Assembly: GCF_934476685.1 (NCBI RefSeq)
Contig: NZ_CAKSNX010000013.1
Coordinates: 1 to 42,709, forward strand
Direction of reading: 5' to 3'
DNA from: an uncultured Ruminococcus sp.
Lineage (GTDB): Bacteria > Bacillota > Clostridia > Oscillospirales > Ruminococcaceae
Length of the DNA: 42,709 nt
The first letter of the stretch is position 1. Every line of letters begins with the position of its first letter. The notes beneath the pieces are model-generated. The model worked only from the letters and a program-made list of their open reading frames with translations. It searched no databases and was not told where the DNA came from. Both the position numbers and the translations under genes were made by a program. Below, one piece after another: positions 1 to 7,738 of this stretch.

Positions 1-246
1 AAGGAGCTTTTTGAGATAGATGTTAATGGCGAAAAGAAAGAATGTATGGCATATCTGATGAACAGCGGTCACATTTCGACGCCTATGAGCTATTACTACA
101 ATGTCATAAAGCAGGGTTACGAGGCAAATGGTATGGATACTAGCTATCTAAGAGCGGCACTTGAAAAGTCGGTTTGCGAACAGTATTTTGATGAAATTCA
201 AGATGAAGAGCTTGACGAAGATGATGATCTTCAATTGAAGCTTTAA
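1..246 (+). CDS. Gamma-glutamylcyclotransferase (AIG2)-like protein, C-terminal part
   Basis: The reading frame is open from base 1, so the gene is cut by the window edge and only the last 81 residues are present. The segment with MNSGHISTPMSYYYNVI followed by GYEANGMD resembles the C-terminal part of AIG2/gamma-glutamylcyclotransferase-like proteins, where a proline-aromatic YYN stretch follows the beta barrel. The tail is very acidic (DEELDEDDD). In Firmicutes mobile elements such proteins often sit beside amidoligases, which would lie to the left of this window. The next gene follows after 12 bases, so the two are probably co-transcribed. The family call is from memory of the motif and the catalytic part is not visible. 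Confidence 0.5.
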   Translation, partial: KELFEIDVNGEKKECMAYLMNSGHISTPMSYYYNVIKQGYEANGMDTSYLRAALEKSVCEQYFDEIQDEELDEDDDLQLKL

Positions 247-258
247 GGAGGTGGTGGA

Positions 259-501
259 ATGAGATACAAGGATTTTTATGTGAGAATTACGCCGAACAGT
301 TCTATTCAAAGAGTGGATAAGACGGGAAATGAGGTTCTTTGTGAGGGCTTTTTAATACAGATCTTTGCAGATAAAAATGAGCAGGACGAGAGCGACAATT
401 TTACTGCTGCGGTGGGGTTTGAGATACTGGAGAACAGTTTGGCTGAGGCGGAGCAGTTGGCGAAGGATTTTATTGATTGTGAGGAGAAGAAAAACACATA
501 A
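259..501 (+). CDS. Small acidic hypothetical protein
   Basis: This 80-residue soluble protein starts 12 bases after the preceding gene, with an AAGGAGG ribosome site just upstream of the ATG. I do not recognise the family with confidence. The sequence suggests a compact alpha/beta domain: two beta-rich stretches (YVRITPNSS, GFLIQIFADKN) and a C-terminal helix rich in Glu and Ala. There is no signal peptide, membrane segment or cysteine pair. Its position behind a gamma-glutamylcyclotransferase-like gene suggests it is a mobile-element accessory gene. The short reverse-strand frame over the same bases is a shadow. Confidence 0.6.
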   Translation: MRYKDFYVRITPNSSIQRVDKTGNEVLCEGFLIQIFADKNEQDESDNFTAAVGFEILENSLAEAEQLAKDFIDCEEKKNT

Positions 502-530
502 AATGTGGGGATTTTAATAAGAAGTGAGGT

Positions 531-560
531 GAAAATCGGCTTGATGACAAGTCGGTTTTC
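531..560 (+). terminator. Possible terminator hairpin
   Basis: GAAAATCGGCTT (531-542) pairs with AAGTCGGTTTTC (549-560) with two wobble pairs and a 6-base loop. It lies 30 bases after the preceding stop codon. The T-run is short and lies partly inside the stem, so efficiency is uncertain. Confidence 0.45.
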
Positions 561-684
561 TTGTGCGATTTGTCGAAATATGTCATAATAATGTATATAT
601 TTGAAAGTATGTACAAAGCGAAGACTGGCTGATTGTGCATTATATAGAAAATGTGTTTGAGATGGTTAAATATCACTAATTCTA

Positions 685-714
685 TTGAAAAAATGCTGTA
701 AAATGGTGTATAAT
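685..714 (+). promoter_or_regulatory. Sigma-A promoter of the TIR-Gabija locus
   Basis: TTGAAA (685-690) and TATAAT (709-714) are separated by 18 bases, 50 bases before the ATG of the TIR gene. No other good promoter was found between this one and the end of gajB, so all three genes may depend on it. Confidence 0.7.
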
Positions 715-764
715 TATGTTAGATATTATATTTCTATTGATTATGTTTATGAGGAGCTTTTAAT

Positions 765-1706
765 ATGTGTAATAAGTTGTTTTTAAGTCATTCATCTGAG
801 GATTCAAGAATTGTAGCAGCATTTGTAAATTTTATGTTTAAGATAGGTCTTTCTGAAGAAAATATTGTATGTACTTCAGTTCCAGAAACAAAAATAGCAG
901 TAGGAAATGATATTTATGCATACTTAAACAAACTAATCTCAGAAGAAAAAATATATGTTATTTATTTTCTGTCAGATAACTATTATGCAAGTCCAGTTTG
1001 TCTGAATGAAATGGGTGCTGTTTGGCTGAAAAAGTCAGATAGTCTTAATTTACTACTTCCAGGTTTTGATTTTGAAGATATAAGGGGTGTTGTTGAAAAG
1101 AATAAGGTTGGAATAAAACTTGGAACCTGCGACAATATGACAAAAGCAGCGTTCAATGATTTCCTTGGAATATTAAAAGAAAAATTCGGCATAAATCCTA
1201 CACCAACTCGTTGGGAGATTGCAAGAGATGAGTTCTTACAATCAGCATTAGACAATATACGTAGATTTAATATGTCTTTTTCAAGAAGCTATTGCATTGG
1301 TGACTTGGAGAATGATGGGTGTAAAATCATCAAACGTGAGTCTGGAAATGATATGATAACTGCTATGATAGATTTTGAAAAAACTGAGAGTAAACTATGC
1401 AATATTGTTGTTTTTAATGGCAAAAGAGATTTTACCAACTATTACTTAAATAAAAAGAATCTGTGTTTCGAAGCTTATGGTGATGAGGGTATAAATTGTG
1501 TAGATATTGAACTTCATCTCAAGGATATTGATATGCCATACGAAATTTACTTAAATGAAGATGAGAAAGAATTCAAATTACCTTTGGTTCAATTTTGTGA
1601 TTCTCTTATGTTTTGGAAAATGGTTTCAGAAATCAAGTTTTTATTTTATAGAAAAAAGGTTAAGAATAAAGGAAAGGTTGTAATTAAGAATTTGCGTATA
1701 GAATGA
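765..1706 (+). CDS. TIR-domain protein with a possible jelly-roll C-terminal domain
   Basis: The protein has 313 residues. Residues 1 to about 150 form a TIR domain: it opens with KLFLSHSSED and contains IYVIYFLSDNYYASPVCLNE, where Glu82 sits in the position of the catalytic glutamate of NAD+-cleaving TIR domains. Residues from about 175 to the end are beta-rich and finish with WKMVSEIKFLFYRKK and GKVVIKNLRIE, a pattern like the last strands of carbohydrate-binding-module-type jelly rolls; this second call is inference. Bacterial TIR proteins often act in phage defence by depleting NAD+ or making cyclic nucleotides. The gene lies 120 bases upstream of gajA on the same strand, in equally AT-rich DNA, and behind its own promoter, so it is probably a partner or accessory of the Gabija genes. 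The GAGGAG ribosome site at 751-756 supports the start. Confidence 0.85.
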   Translation: MCNKLFLSHSSEDSRIVAAFVNFMFKIGLSEENIVCTSVPETKIAVGNDIYAYLNKLISEEKIYVIYFLSDNYYASPVCLNEMGAVWLKKSDSLNLLLPGFDFEDIRGVVEKNKVGIKLGTCDNMTKAAFNDFLGILKEKFGINPTPTRWEIARDEFLQSALDNIRRFNMSFSRSYCIGDLENDGCKIIKRESGNDMITAMIDFEKTESKLCNIVVFNGKRDFTNYYLNKKNLCFEAYGDEGINCVDIELHLKDIDMPYEIYLNEDEKEFKLPLVQFCDSLMFWKMVSEIKFLFYRKKVKNKGKVVIKNLRIE

Positions 1707-1826
1707 AGTGCTTGAAAATTAGTAACTGGTTTAATTGGATATTAATTCTTAAATATAGCGCATATTACAATGACAAAAATAAAATGCTGGTCGCTCTTAA
1801 ATAAAATTGGTGGTGTGGTAAAAGAT

Positions 1827-3506
1827 ATGGAATTTGAAAAAGTGCTTATTAAAAATTTTAGAAATTATGAAAATGTTGAACTTGATTTAACGAATAAAAA
1901 TGTCTTTTTTGGTCTTAATGATGTTGGAAAAACAAATCTGTTATATGCACTAAGATACGTATTTGATAAAGATATTCGCAAGCAGAATTTTTTAGACTCG
2001 GATTTTCATAATAAGCAATATGATAAGCCAATTGAGATTGTTGTTACTTTGAATATTAGTGATATTAAAGATATTGATTGTCAGAAACTACGTGCTAAGT
2101 TAAAAGGAGCTTTGCAAAGTAAACATGATAAAGTTTATATAAAACTATTTGCAGAATATAATAAAACAGAAATGCTGGCTTTACCTATATTATCATGGGG
2201 TGGTGATATGGATCATCTTTATGAAATGAAGCAAAGAGGATATCTATATGAAATCGATTATATATTTAATGTTATTTATATTGATTCTTACGTTGATTTG
2301 TATTCACTATTTAAAAAGAATATAGGGAAACTTGTAAAAAATGAAGATGAATATGATAAGGATACTTTAGTGAAAATACAAAATGCAGTTGATGATTTAA
2401 ATAATAATATTGCCTCTTTGTCTGGTATTAAGGAGTTCGAAAAAAAACTTACGCCAAAATATAAGGAGTTTCATGATGAAGGTATATCCGTATCGATAAA
2501 ATCTGAAATTGCAGTTAAAGGATTATATTCAAACGTTATTCCATATATTAAACAAGGTGATGATGATAATCTTTATCCTACAGCTGGAGAGGGCAGAAAA
2601 AAATTATTAGTATATTCAATATATAATATTTTATCAGATGAAACTGCGGAGAAGAAAATAAATTTGTTTTTGATTGAAGAACCTGAAAATCATCTTCATA
2701 AATCTATGCAGATTGCATTATCACATATCCTTTTTACCGATAGAAAATATACATATATGTTTGTAACAACTCATTCTCCTTTTCTACTCTATGAAATGAA
2801 TAACGTAAATCTAGTTAGAATATATAGTGAAAGAAAAATTAATAGTGTTAGCGTTTTTTATAAAGTGCCGGATGGCTATGAAAAAAACAGGAAAATGTTA
2901 AATCGTTGTTTGTCTGAAGCAATTTTTGCAAACAAAGTTCTTTTGGTTGAGGGACCATCTGAACATATATTATTTAGCAAAGTACTTTCAGTGGTCAAGC
3001 CCCTTTATGAAGTAGAGGGAACATATATATTACCGGTTGATGGTGTGGGCTTTGAAAAGTATTCTTCTATTTTAAATAAACTCGGAATAATTAATGTGGT
3101 GAAAACTGATAATGATTTAAGAAGGATAAATAACAGCGGGATGTATAGCGTTTTAGGTTTTTCGCGTTGTAATGTATGCATTGGAGAAGAACGGTTGCCT
3201 ACTGAAAGGATTAATGATAATTCCGTTTTAGCAAAGAGAAGTTTGTATAACAAGAATAAGGAAACATTGGATGAAATCAGAAGAGACTTTGGTGTTTTTT
3301 TATCTAAAGTAGATTTAGAAAATGATTTAGATGAGTTTTTACATGATAGAATGCGGCTTTTGCTGAATACTAATGATCCCGTTAATTATCTGCAAAGTTC
3401 TAAACACTATAATATGGTTGAATTGATTGAGAAACTTTCGGATGAAGATTGCAATGACATATATAATCATTACAATTTTGCATGTTTGAAGGAGGTAACT
3501 GAATGA
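1827..3506 (+). CDS. gajA: Gabija protein GajA (OLD-family ATPase-TOPRIM nuclease)
   Basis: GajA of Gabija is a DNA-nicking endonuclease held off by nucleotides and active when phage replication depletes them. With the ATG at 1827 the protein has 559 residues and begins MEFEKVLIKNFRNYENVELD, the usual start of this family. The longer frame from 1770 adds 19 residues without a ribosome site and is not preferred. Visible motifs are a Walker A GLNDVGKTN (Lys35), a Walker B FLIEEPENHLH, the C-terminal TOPRIM acidic motif VLLVEGPSEHILF, and KTDNDL. The tail DPVNYLQSSKHYNMVEL and FACLKE closely match the Bacillus cereus GajA as I recall it. The stop overlaps the start of gajB, so the two are translationally coupled. 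Confidence 0.93.
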   Translation: MEFEKVLIKNFRNYENVELDLTNKNVFFGLNDVGKTNLLYALRYVFDKDIRKQNFLDSDFHNKQYDKPIEIVVTLNISDIKDIDCQKLRAKLKGALQSKHDKVYIKLFAEYNKTEMLALPILSWGGDMDHLYEMKQRGYLYEIDYIFNVIYIDSYVDLYSLFKKNIGKLVKNEDEYDKDTLVKIQNAVDDLNNNIASLSGIKEFEKKLTPKYKEFHDEGISVSIKSEIAVKGLYSNVIPYIKQGDDDNLYPTAGEGRKKLLVYSIYNILSDETAEKKINLFLIEEPENHLHKSMQIALSHILFTDRKYTYMFVTTHSPFLLYEMNNVNLVRIYSERKINSVSVFYKVPDGYEKNRKMLNRCLSEAIFANKVLLVEGPSEHILFSKVLSVVKPLYEVEGTYILPVDGVGFEKYSSILNKLGIINVVKTDNDLRRINNSGMYSVLGFSRCNVCIGEERLPTERINDNSVLAKRSLYNKNKETLDEIRRDFGVFLSKVDLENDLDEFLHDRMRLLLNTNDPVNYLQSSKHYNMVELIEKLSDEDCNDIYNHYNFACLKEVTE

Positions 3507-4999
3507 ATCCAACTCCAATTCAAAAGGACATAATAGACGCTTCTGGGAATTTAATAGTAAGAGCGAGTGCAGGCACAGGAAAAACCTATACAATGGTAAA
3601 TAAAATTGCCAAAGAAATTAATGATAATCATACACATAAAGTTGTAGCTGCAATTACTTTTACAATAAAAGCAGCACAAGAAATAAAAGATAGGTTATCT
3701 GTCGACATATCTCAACACTTTATTGGAACAAATAATAGCTTTGTTATTGAGGAAGTTATAAAGCCATTTATGAAAGATATATATGGTGCGGATTTTGATC
3801 TGGATATGAGTACTGACTATTCCACCAAAGTTGATACATTTCAAGAAGCTATTGAAAAAATAAGAGATGAGGGTATTCTTTGTTCATATAAAGAAAATAA
3901 AGAAAACTTTATTTTTGATTTAGCTCAAAATATTGTTGAGAATTCTTCTGCTTGTAGGCTTTATCTTCAAGCAAAATACTTTAAAATATATATCGACGAA
4001 TATCAAGATTGTGATAAATCAATGCATAAATTTTTTATGTATTTATGCGATAATTTGAATATTGAAACCTTTATTGTTGGAGATGAAAAACAATCTATTT
4101 ATATTTGGCGAGGAGCTTATCCAGAAGCATTTACAAGTATTTGGAACAAATCGAATTTTAATCATATATTTATGAGAGACAATCATCGCTCCAATCAACA
4201 AATACAGAATTATTCAAATTTACTTTATGAAGAAACAAGTTCTCTTTATAAGCACATTGATAATCTAAAAAATATTATTTGGGTTTCAACTGAGTATGAT
4301 TGGACAACAAAAGTACTATCTAATATTAATCGTAATAAGAGTTTAGCTTTATTACGATTTACTAATGCAAACGCCCAAAAAGGAGCAAATGACCTAACCA
4401 ATTGTGGACTAGAATGTGTTTACATACCACAAACACCTATTGCCGATATAACAACAGATACAGCGTGGCTGTATACAGCAATTGCTAAATATTTTATAGT
4501 TGAAAAATATTCGGTATATGATGTGCTTTCGGAAATACCTACTGAAGAAAAGGAAAATCGTAAGACATTATCATTCATAAGAAAACAGCTTAATGAAATT
4601 AAGGGGGTTGTAAATGATGAGAGATCTTTTGCTGTGCATGTCTCAGCTTTAGCTGAATATTTTGGATATAATACTCGTGACGATCATATAAAAAAATTGT
4701 TTGAAACAATTACTGATTCAAGCTTTCATGTGGCATATGAAATGGATAAATACTCACATATTGCGATTACAATTCATTCTTCAAAGGGATTGGAATTTGA
4801 ACAGGTGATTATATTTGCAGAAGACTATCGGCTATCTGATATGCCTAGTATATTTAATCATTATGTAGCTGCTACACGTGCAAAAAATAAATTAATCATT
4901 GTTGAATCAAACAGCTACAATTCACATTGCTTTTGCCATAATCTAAAAAAAATATTTTCTGAACGCGGTCATAATATAGAAGAGGTTATTTCGTTTTAA
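3503..4999 (+). CDS. gajB: Gabija protein GajB (UvrD-like helicase)
   Basis: This is the second Gabija subunit, a superfamily 1 helicase-like ATPase thought to sense DNA ends and activate GajA. The 498-residue length matches known GajB. Helicase motifs are present in order: Walker A ASAGTGKTYT, motif Ia AAITFTIKAAQEI, motif II YIDEYQDCD, motif III VGDEKQSIYIWRGAYPEAF, motif IV DNHRSN, motif V TIHSSKGLEFEQVIIF and motif VI YVAATRAKNKLIIVE. No essential motif looks damaged. The ATG overlaps the gajA stop by four bases and has a GGAGG site inside the end of gajA. Base composition is clearly AT-richer than the housekeeping genes later in the window, consistent with horizontal transfer. Confidence 0.93.
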   Translation: MNPTPIQKDIIDASGNLIVRASAGTGKTYTMVNKIAKEINDNHTHKVVAAITFTIKAAQEIKDRLSVDISQHFIGTNNSFVIEEVIKPFMKDIYGADFDLDMSTDYSTKVDTFQEAIEKIRDEGILCSYKENKENFIFDLAQNIVENSSACRLYLQAKYFKIYIDEYQDCDKSMHKFFMYLCDNLNIETFIVGDEKQSIYIWRGAYPEAFTSIWNKSNFNHIFMRDNHRSNQQIQNYSNLLYEETSSLYKHIDNLKNIIWVSTEYDWTTKVLSNINRNKSLALLRFTNANAQKGANDLTNCGLECVYIPQTPIADITTDTAWLYTAIAKYFIVEKYSVYDVLSEIPTEEKENRKTLSFIRKQLNEIKGVVNDERSFAVHVSALAEYFGYNTRDDHIKKLFETITDSSFHVAYEMDKYSHIAITIHSSKGLEFEQVIIFAEDYRLSDMPSIFNHYVAATRAKNKLIIVESNSYNSHCFCHNLKKIFSERGHNIEEVISF

Positions 5000-5232
5000 A
5001 CAGAACAATAATACTTGCGATTTTGTAACACAAAATATATCTAAAAAATCATATATGTTAAGTAATCAGCTGAAAATTTGTCTTACATTTTTATCTACTA
5101 CACAGCCCCATCATATTGCAGTGGCTTGCAATGCGTCATCTATTGGATAAAGATCTTTGATATATCGGTCGGTCACACATCCATTTGGTATCAGTAAGAC
5201 ATACTTGTGCAATAAAATAGATGCACACCTCG

Positions 5233-5259
5233 AAAAGCTCGTATTTACGGGCTTTTTTT
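5233..5259 (+). terminator. Intrinsic terminator
   Basis: AAAGCTCGT (5234-5242) pairs with ACGGGCTTT (5247-5255) with one wobble pair and an ATTT loop, followed by a run of T. It lies about 235 bases past gajB and is the first good terminator after the defence genes. Confidence 0.6.
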
Positions 5260-5437
5260 ATGTTTAGAAAACGAAAAATTTTAGTGTAAAACCGTGGATG
5301 CTTTTCACCGGTTTTCACGAAAAAAGGGAGTCGAACCCTACACAACAAAAAATATCGAACATAACGGCAGACTTTGAGCAGATTTCGCTCTGAGCCTGCC
5401 GATTTGTTATGAAAAAATATTCACAAAGTTTTAAAGA

Positions 5438-5490
5438 CTGTTTTGTCTATTGTCACGAATTTAAGTGACGATGATAAAACAGCCTTTTTT
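5438..5490 (+). terminator. Leader hairpin with T-run before the DUF4314 gene
   Basis: CTGTTTT...GTCAC (5438-5456) pairs with GTGAC...AAAACAG (5465-5482), followed by CC and six T. It ends 28 bases before the ATG, so it either ends upstream transcription or attenuates the next gene. Confidence 0.6.
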
Positions 5491-5518
5491 CATTTGTATA
5501 AATAAGGAGGGATGTGTA

Positions 5519-5785
5519 ATGTATTACGATCAAAAGAAAGTTGAATGGCTGAAAGAACGTTATCCCGAAGGAACTCGTATCTGCCTTGACCAAATGAACG
5601 ATGACCCGTTCCCTGTTGAGTCGGGGACGTTTGGCAAGGTCGATCACGTCGATGATATCGGCACCGTGCATTGCGTTTTTGATAACGGAAGAACGCTCGG
5701 AGTTATCCCTGGTGTGGACGATTTCCATATCGTAAGTGAAGATAGTGAGCAAACAGAAGATGAAGAAATGAATATATCAATGTGA
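5519..5785 (+). CDS. DUF4314 domain protein
   Basis: The 88-residue protein carries the DUF4314 pattern: LKERYPEGTRICLDQM, then GTFGKVDHVDDIGTVHCVF, then a DNGRTLGVIPGVDDF segment. The domain is a small beta-barrel-like fold of unknown function, common on Firmicutes conjugative elements. The start at 5519 is chosen because AAGGAGGG lies just upstream. An in-frame GTG at 5465 is inside the leader hairpin and is rejected. A strong terminator follows immediately, so the gene is its own transcription unit. It is a useful marker that this part of the window derives from an integrative element. Confidence 0.88.
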   Translation: MYYDQKKVEWLKERYPEGTRICLDQMNDDPFPVESGTFGKVDHVDDIGTVHCVFDNGRTLGVIPGVDDFHIVSEDSEQTEDEEMNISM

Positions 5786-5819
5786 CGGTCAAGTTTTGAA
5801 AAAAGCTTGACCGTTTTTT
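5785..5819 (+). terminator. Intrinsic terminator after the DUF4314 gene
   Basis: ACGGTCAAG (5785-5793) pairs perfectly with CTTGACCGT (5806-5814), followed by six T. The stem begins at the last base of the stop codon. Confidence 0.85.
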
Positions 5820-5850
5820 GTTTGAAAAATCGGAAAGGAGATGATTCATA

Positions 5851-6129
5851 CTGATAAAATATTTTGATATCTTTGCAGGAATAGGCGGATTTCGCTCAGG
5901 ACTTGAAAAAGCGGGCGGCTTTGAGTGCGTCGGTTATTGTGAAATAGACAAATATGCAAAGAAAGCATACGAAACGTTGTACGATACAAGAAACGAGGTG
6001 TATTACGATGATGCAAGAAAGATCGACCCCAATGAGCTGCCCGATCTCGACCTTATATGCGGAGAAATTACCAAGCACAAGTTTTACGAAAAAAATCACA
6101 GCACCTGTTATGAGTGCTGTGATTTTTGA
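5851..6129 (+). pseudogene. C5-cytosine DNA methyltransferase, 5' remnant
   Basis: The frame begins at a weak CTG (5851) after GGAAAGGAGATG and encodes KYFDIFAGIGGFRSGLEKAG, which is motif I (S-adenosylmethionine binding) of C5-cytosine methyltransferases. It continues through the CEIDKYA motif II region to LDLICG. At about 6063 homology stops just where the catalytic GFPCQ motif IV should follow. The frame then runs 22 unrelated codons into a terminator hairpin and ends at 6129. The matching C-terminal end of the enzyme is found at 6888-7043. The enzyme is therefore split and lacks its catalytic cysteine, and cannot be active from this locus. Confidence 0.85.
6091..6127 (-). terminator. Terminator of the leftward acetyltransferase gene
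   Basis: AAAAATCACAGCA (6091-6103) and TGCTGTGATTTTT (6115-6127) form a perfect inverted repeat with T-runs on both strands. It lies 29 bases past the acetyltransferase stop codon and could work in both directions. Confidence 0.8.
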
Positions 6130-6155
6130 TTCCGATAAACTGGAATCTGTTAATG

Positions 6156-6713
6156 TTATTTAATTGTCCAATATCCATCATAGGCATATCCAGTTTTTCC
6201 ATTCAATAAATGTTCCGATTTAGTGAATCCCACTTTCTGAATTGCTTTAATTCTTTCTATCGCATATATTGGAGCCTTAGTAAGTACACCTTTATATCCT
6301 AACATTTTCTCAAATTCTGGTGTGATAAGTGAAAAAATATCATACAATTCATTTTCCTGTTCATAATCACTTCTCACATCTACTCTCAAAATACCCATGT
6401 TATTAAATTCATCATCGGACACTCTCAAGCATAATTCAACCGTTCCAATTACAGTTGATACTGTCTTGTCAACAATCGAAAGTCTAACGAACCAACCTTT
6501 TTCATATGACATCCGCCAAAAGTCCATCGCTGCTTCCATTTTTTCTTTTGACGCATAATAGAAATTATCTCCATTACAATTATCGCTGTTAAAGAATGGC
6601 AATGCGTTCTTATCGCTATATACTTTTAATAAATCATTGCAATCTTCATTCTGAAATAATCTAAGTATAAACTTTTCATTTTCTAATACAGGACATGATT
6701 CATAAATATTCAT
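6156..6713 (-). CDS. GNAT-family acetyltransferase
   Basis: The 185-residue protein has the RimJ/RimL-like GNAT layout: FILRLFQNEDCNDLLKVYSD at the N-terminus, the central strand VIGTVELCLR and the C-terminal IERIKAIQKVGFTKSEHLL. The acetyl-CoA loop is not a classical Q/RxxGxG, so the substrate and even activity are uncertain. The ATG has a clear GGAGG site upstream on the reverse strand. The gene and its terminator lie inside the broken methyltransferase, on the opposite strand, so they arrived as a cassette or by a rearrangement that removed the middle of that gene. The surrounding DNA is AT-rich and does not match the methyltransferase remnants in base use. Confidence 0.8.
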   Translation of the reverse strand: MNIYESCPVLENEKFILRLFQNEDCNDLLKVYSDKNALPFFNSDNCNGDNFYYASKEKMEAAMDFWRMSYEKGWFVRLSIVDKTVSTVIGTVELCLRVSDDEFNNMGILRVDVRSDYEQENELYDIFSLITPEFEKMLGYKGVLTKAPIYAIERIKAIQKVGFTKSEHLLNGKTGYAYDGYWTIK

Positions 6714-6887
6714 AAGATACCTCCAAATTCCGATTTGTTGGGCAGTTTATCCCAACCAATTTTCTAAATTATTATATCATATCCAAAAAGAAAAATCAAA
6801 TAGAAAGGACAATAAATTTTGCTTGATCTCCAAATTCGGCAAAAGCAATAAGTTAGAACCCCTGCAATTCTACAAAATGGTGAGTAG

Positions 6888-7043
6888 ATACCTGAAGCTT
6901 GCAAGAAAAATGAAAGGGTGAAAGCCACAGGAATGTCTGACGCTCAGCTTTACAAACAGGCAGGAAATGCGGTGACAACTAATGTTATCGAGGCTCTGGC
7001 AAAGTATATTTTAGAAATTGATAAGGAGAATACAAATGGATAA
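6888..7043 (+). pseudogene. C5-cytosine DNA methyltransferase, 3' remnant
   Basis: After a TAG at 6885 the frame encodes KATGMSDAQLYKQAGNAV and then VIEALAKYIL, the conserved C-terminal end (motifs IX-X) of C5-cytosine methyltransferases. It is the missing end of the fragment at 5851. Homology appears to begin near 6915. A separate short frame at 6823-6921 (ending LKLARKMKG) lies just before it and looks like the tail of another lost gene, which suggests more than one deletion. The stop codon overlaps the start of the next remnant, as in an original tight operon. Confidence 0.75.
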
Positions 7044-7185
7044 TATGGTAAAAACATTTGTGAATGAGGAGTTTGGCTCGGTGAGAACTATAGAGGGAAA
7101 CAGAAAAATACTTTTCTGCGGTTCTGATGTTGCAAAGGCTAAACGTGAGGTATTTATTGATGAGGTTATTCCGAGGGGGATATGA
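7036..7185 (+). pseudogene. Phage antirepressor (BRO-N) remnant
   Basis: This 49-codon frame starts MDNMVKTFVNEEFGSVRTIE and continues to ILFCGSDVAKA, the N-terminal part of the BRO/antirepressor domain found in phages and integrative elements. After DVAKA it jumps to REVFIDEVIPRGI and stops, so the centre of the roughly 100-residue domain and everything after it are gone. An internal deletion joining two parts of the original gene is the likely cause. An AAGGAGAA site precedes the ATG, so a peptide might still be made, but DNA binding is unlikely. Confidence 0.7.
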
Positions 7186-7197
7186 CGATTGCGGGGT

Positions 7198-7225
7198 TGT
7201 ATTTGGTTAAAAGATGTAGTATAAT
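7198..7225 (+). promoter_or_regulatory. Promoter of the second acetyltransferase gene
   Basis: TTGTAT (7198-7203) and TATAAT (7220-7225) are separated by 16 bases, 63 bases before the ATG at 7289. A small GGGCAG/CTGCCC hairpin lies in the leader. Confidence 0.6.
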
Positions 7226-7288
7226 GGATTTATGAGGGCAGTTGGTCTGCCCGACAAATCTGGATATATTTAAAAGGGGTATTTTTAT

Positions 7289-7738
7289 ATGGAATTGAAA
7301 AAAGCGGAAATCAAAGATCTAGATACCGTTGTTAGGCTGAAAATGGCTATGTTCAAGGAAGTAGGTTCAATAGCTTTGTTACAGGATAACGCCGAAGAAA
7401 AGATATATGCAAAATATCAAGAATTGTATAAAAAGGACATGGGCTGTCATTATTTGATATATGAAAATGATACCATTATTGCGTGTGGCGGTGCAATAAT
7501 CAAAGATGATGTTCCTTTTTGTTTTTTCAAAACTCCAATGTATGGATATATTATTGATGTATATTGTATTCCTGAAAAAAGGAGAAACGGTTATTCATCA
7601 AGAATAATTGAAGAACTGCTGAAATGGATTATGGGTAAGGGTGTTCATAACATAAAGCTTAAACCATCGGCAGCAGGAAAGCATTTATATGAAAAGTTCG
7701 GTTTTTGTGATTCCGGAGAAATGGAATTATGGATCTAA
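7289..7738 (+). CDS. GNAT-family N-acetyltransferase
   Basis: The 149-residue protein is a single GNAT domain: MELKKAEIKDLDTVVRLK at the N-terminus, the acetyl-CoA-binding motif A in YIIDVYCIPEKRRNGYSS (RRNGYS being the P-loop), and the C-terminal LYEKFGFCDSGEMELW motif B. It therefore transfers an acetyl group from acetyl-CoA, but the substrate cannot be read from the sequence. An AAGGGG ribosome site lies upstream, and the gene has its own promoter. It is not closely similar to the other acetyltransferase at 6156-6713. Confidence 0.87.
   Translation: MELKKAEIKDLDTVVRLKMAMFKEVGSIALLQDNAEEKIYAKYQELYKKDMGCHYLIYENDTIIACGGAIIKDDVPFCFFKTPMYGYIIDVYCIPEKRRNGYSSRIIEELLKWIMGKGVHNIKLKPSAAGKHLYEKFGFCDSGEMELWI

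Larger units (their letters stand above)
5000..5518. other. Gene-free stretch with several hairpins after gajB
   Basis: I see no convincing gene here. The stretch holds a terminator-like hairpin (5233-5259), an imperfect inverted repeat with CGGCAG/CTGCCG arms (5365-5370 and 5396-5401), and a leader hairpin directly ahead of the next gene (5438-5490). A T-arm-like sequence on the reverse strand (5325-5339) is an isolated fragment and not a tRNA. A 70-residue reverse frame crosses the region but has no ribosome site and overlaps the hairpins. Confidence 0.5.

Noticed and set aside
1770..1826. Upstream ATG extending gajA by 19 residues
   Set aside because: No ribosome site, and the family N-terminus matches the ATG at 1827.
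5325..5339. Reverse-strand sequence resembling a tRNA T-arm (AGGG, TTCGACT, CCCT)
   Set aside because: No acceptor, D-arm or anticodon arm can be found next to it. It may be a fragment of an attachment site, but nothing supports that.
5136..5348. 70-codon reverse-strand frame between gajB and the DUF4314 gene
   Set aside because: No ribosome site or promoter, and it spans a terminator hairpin; no recognisable domain.
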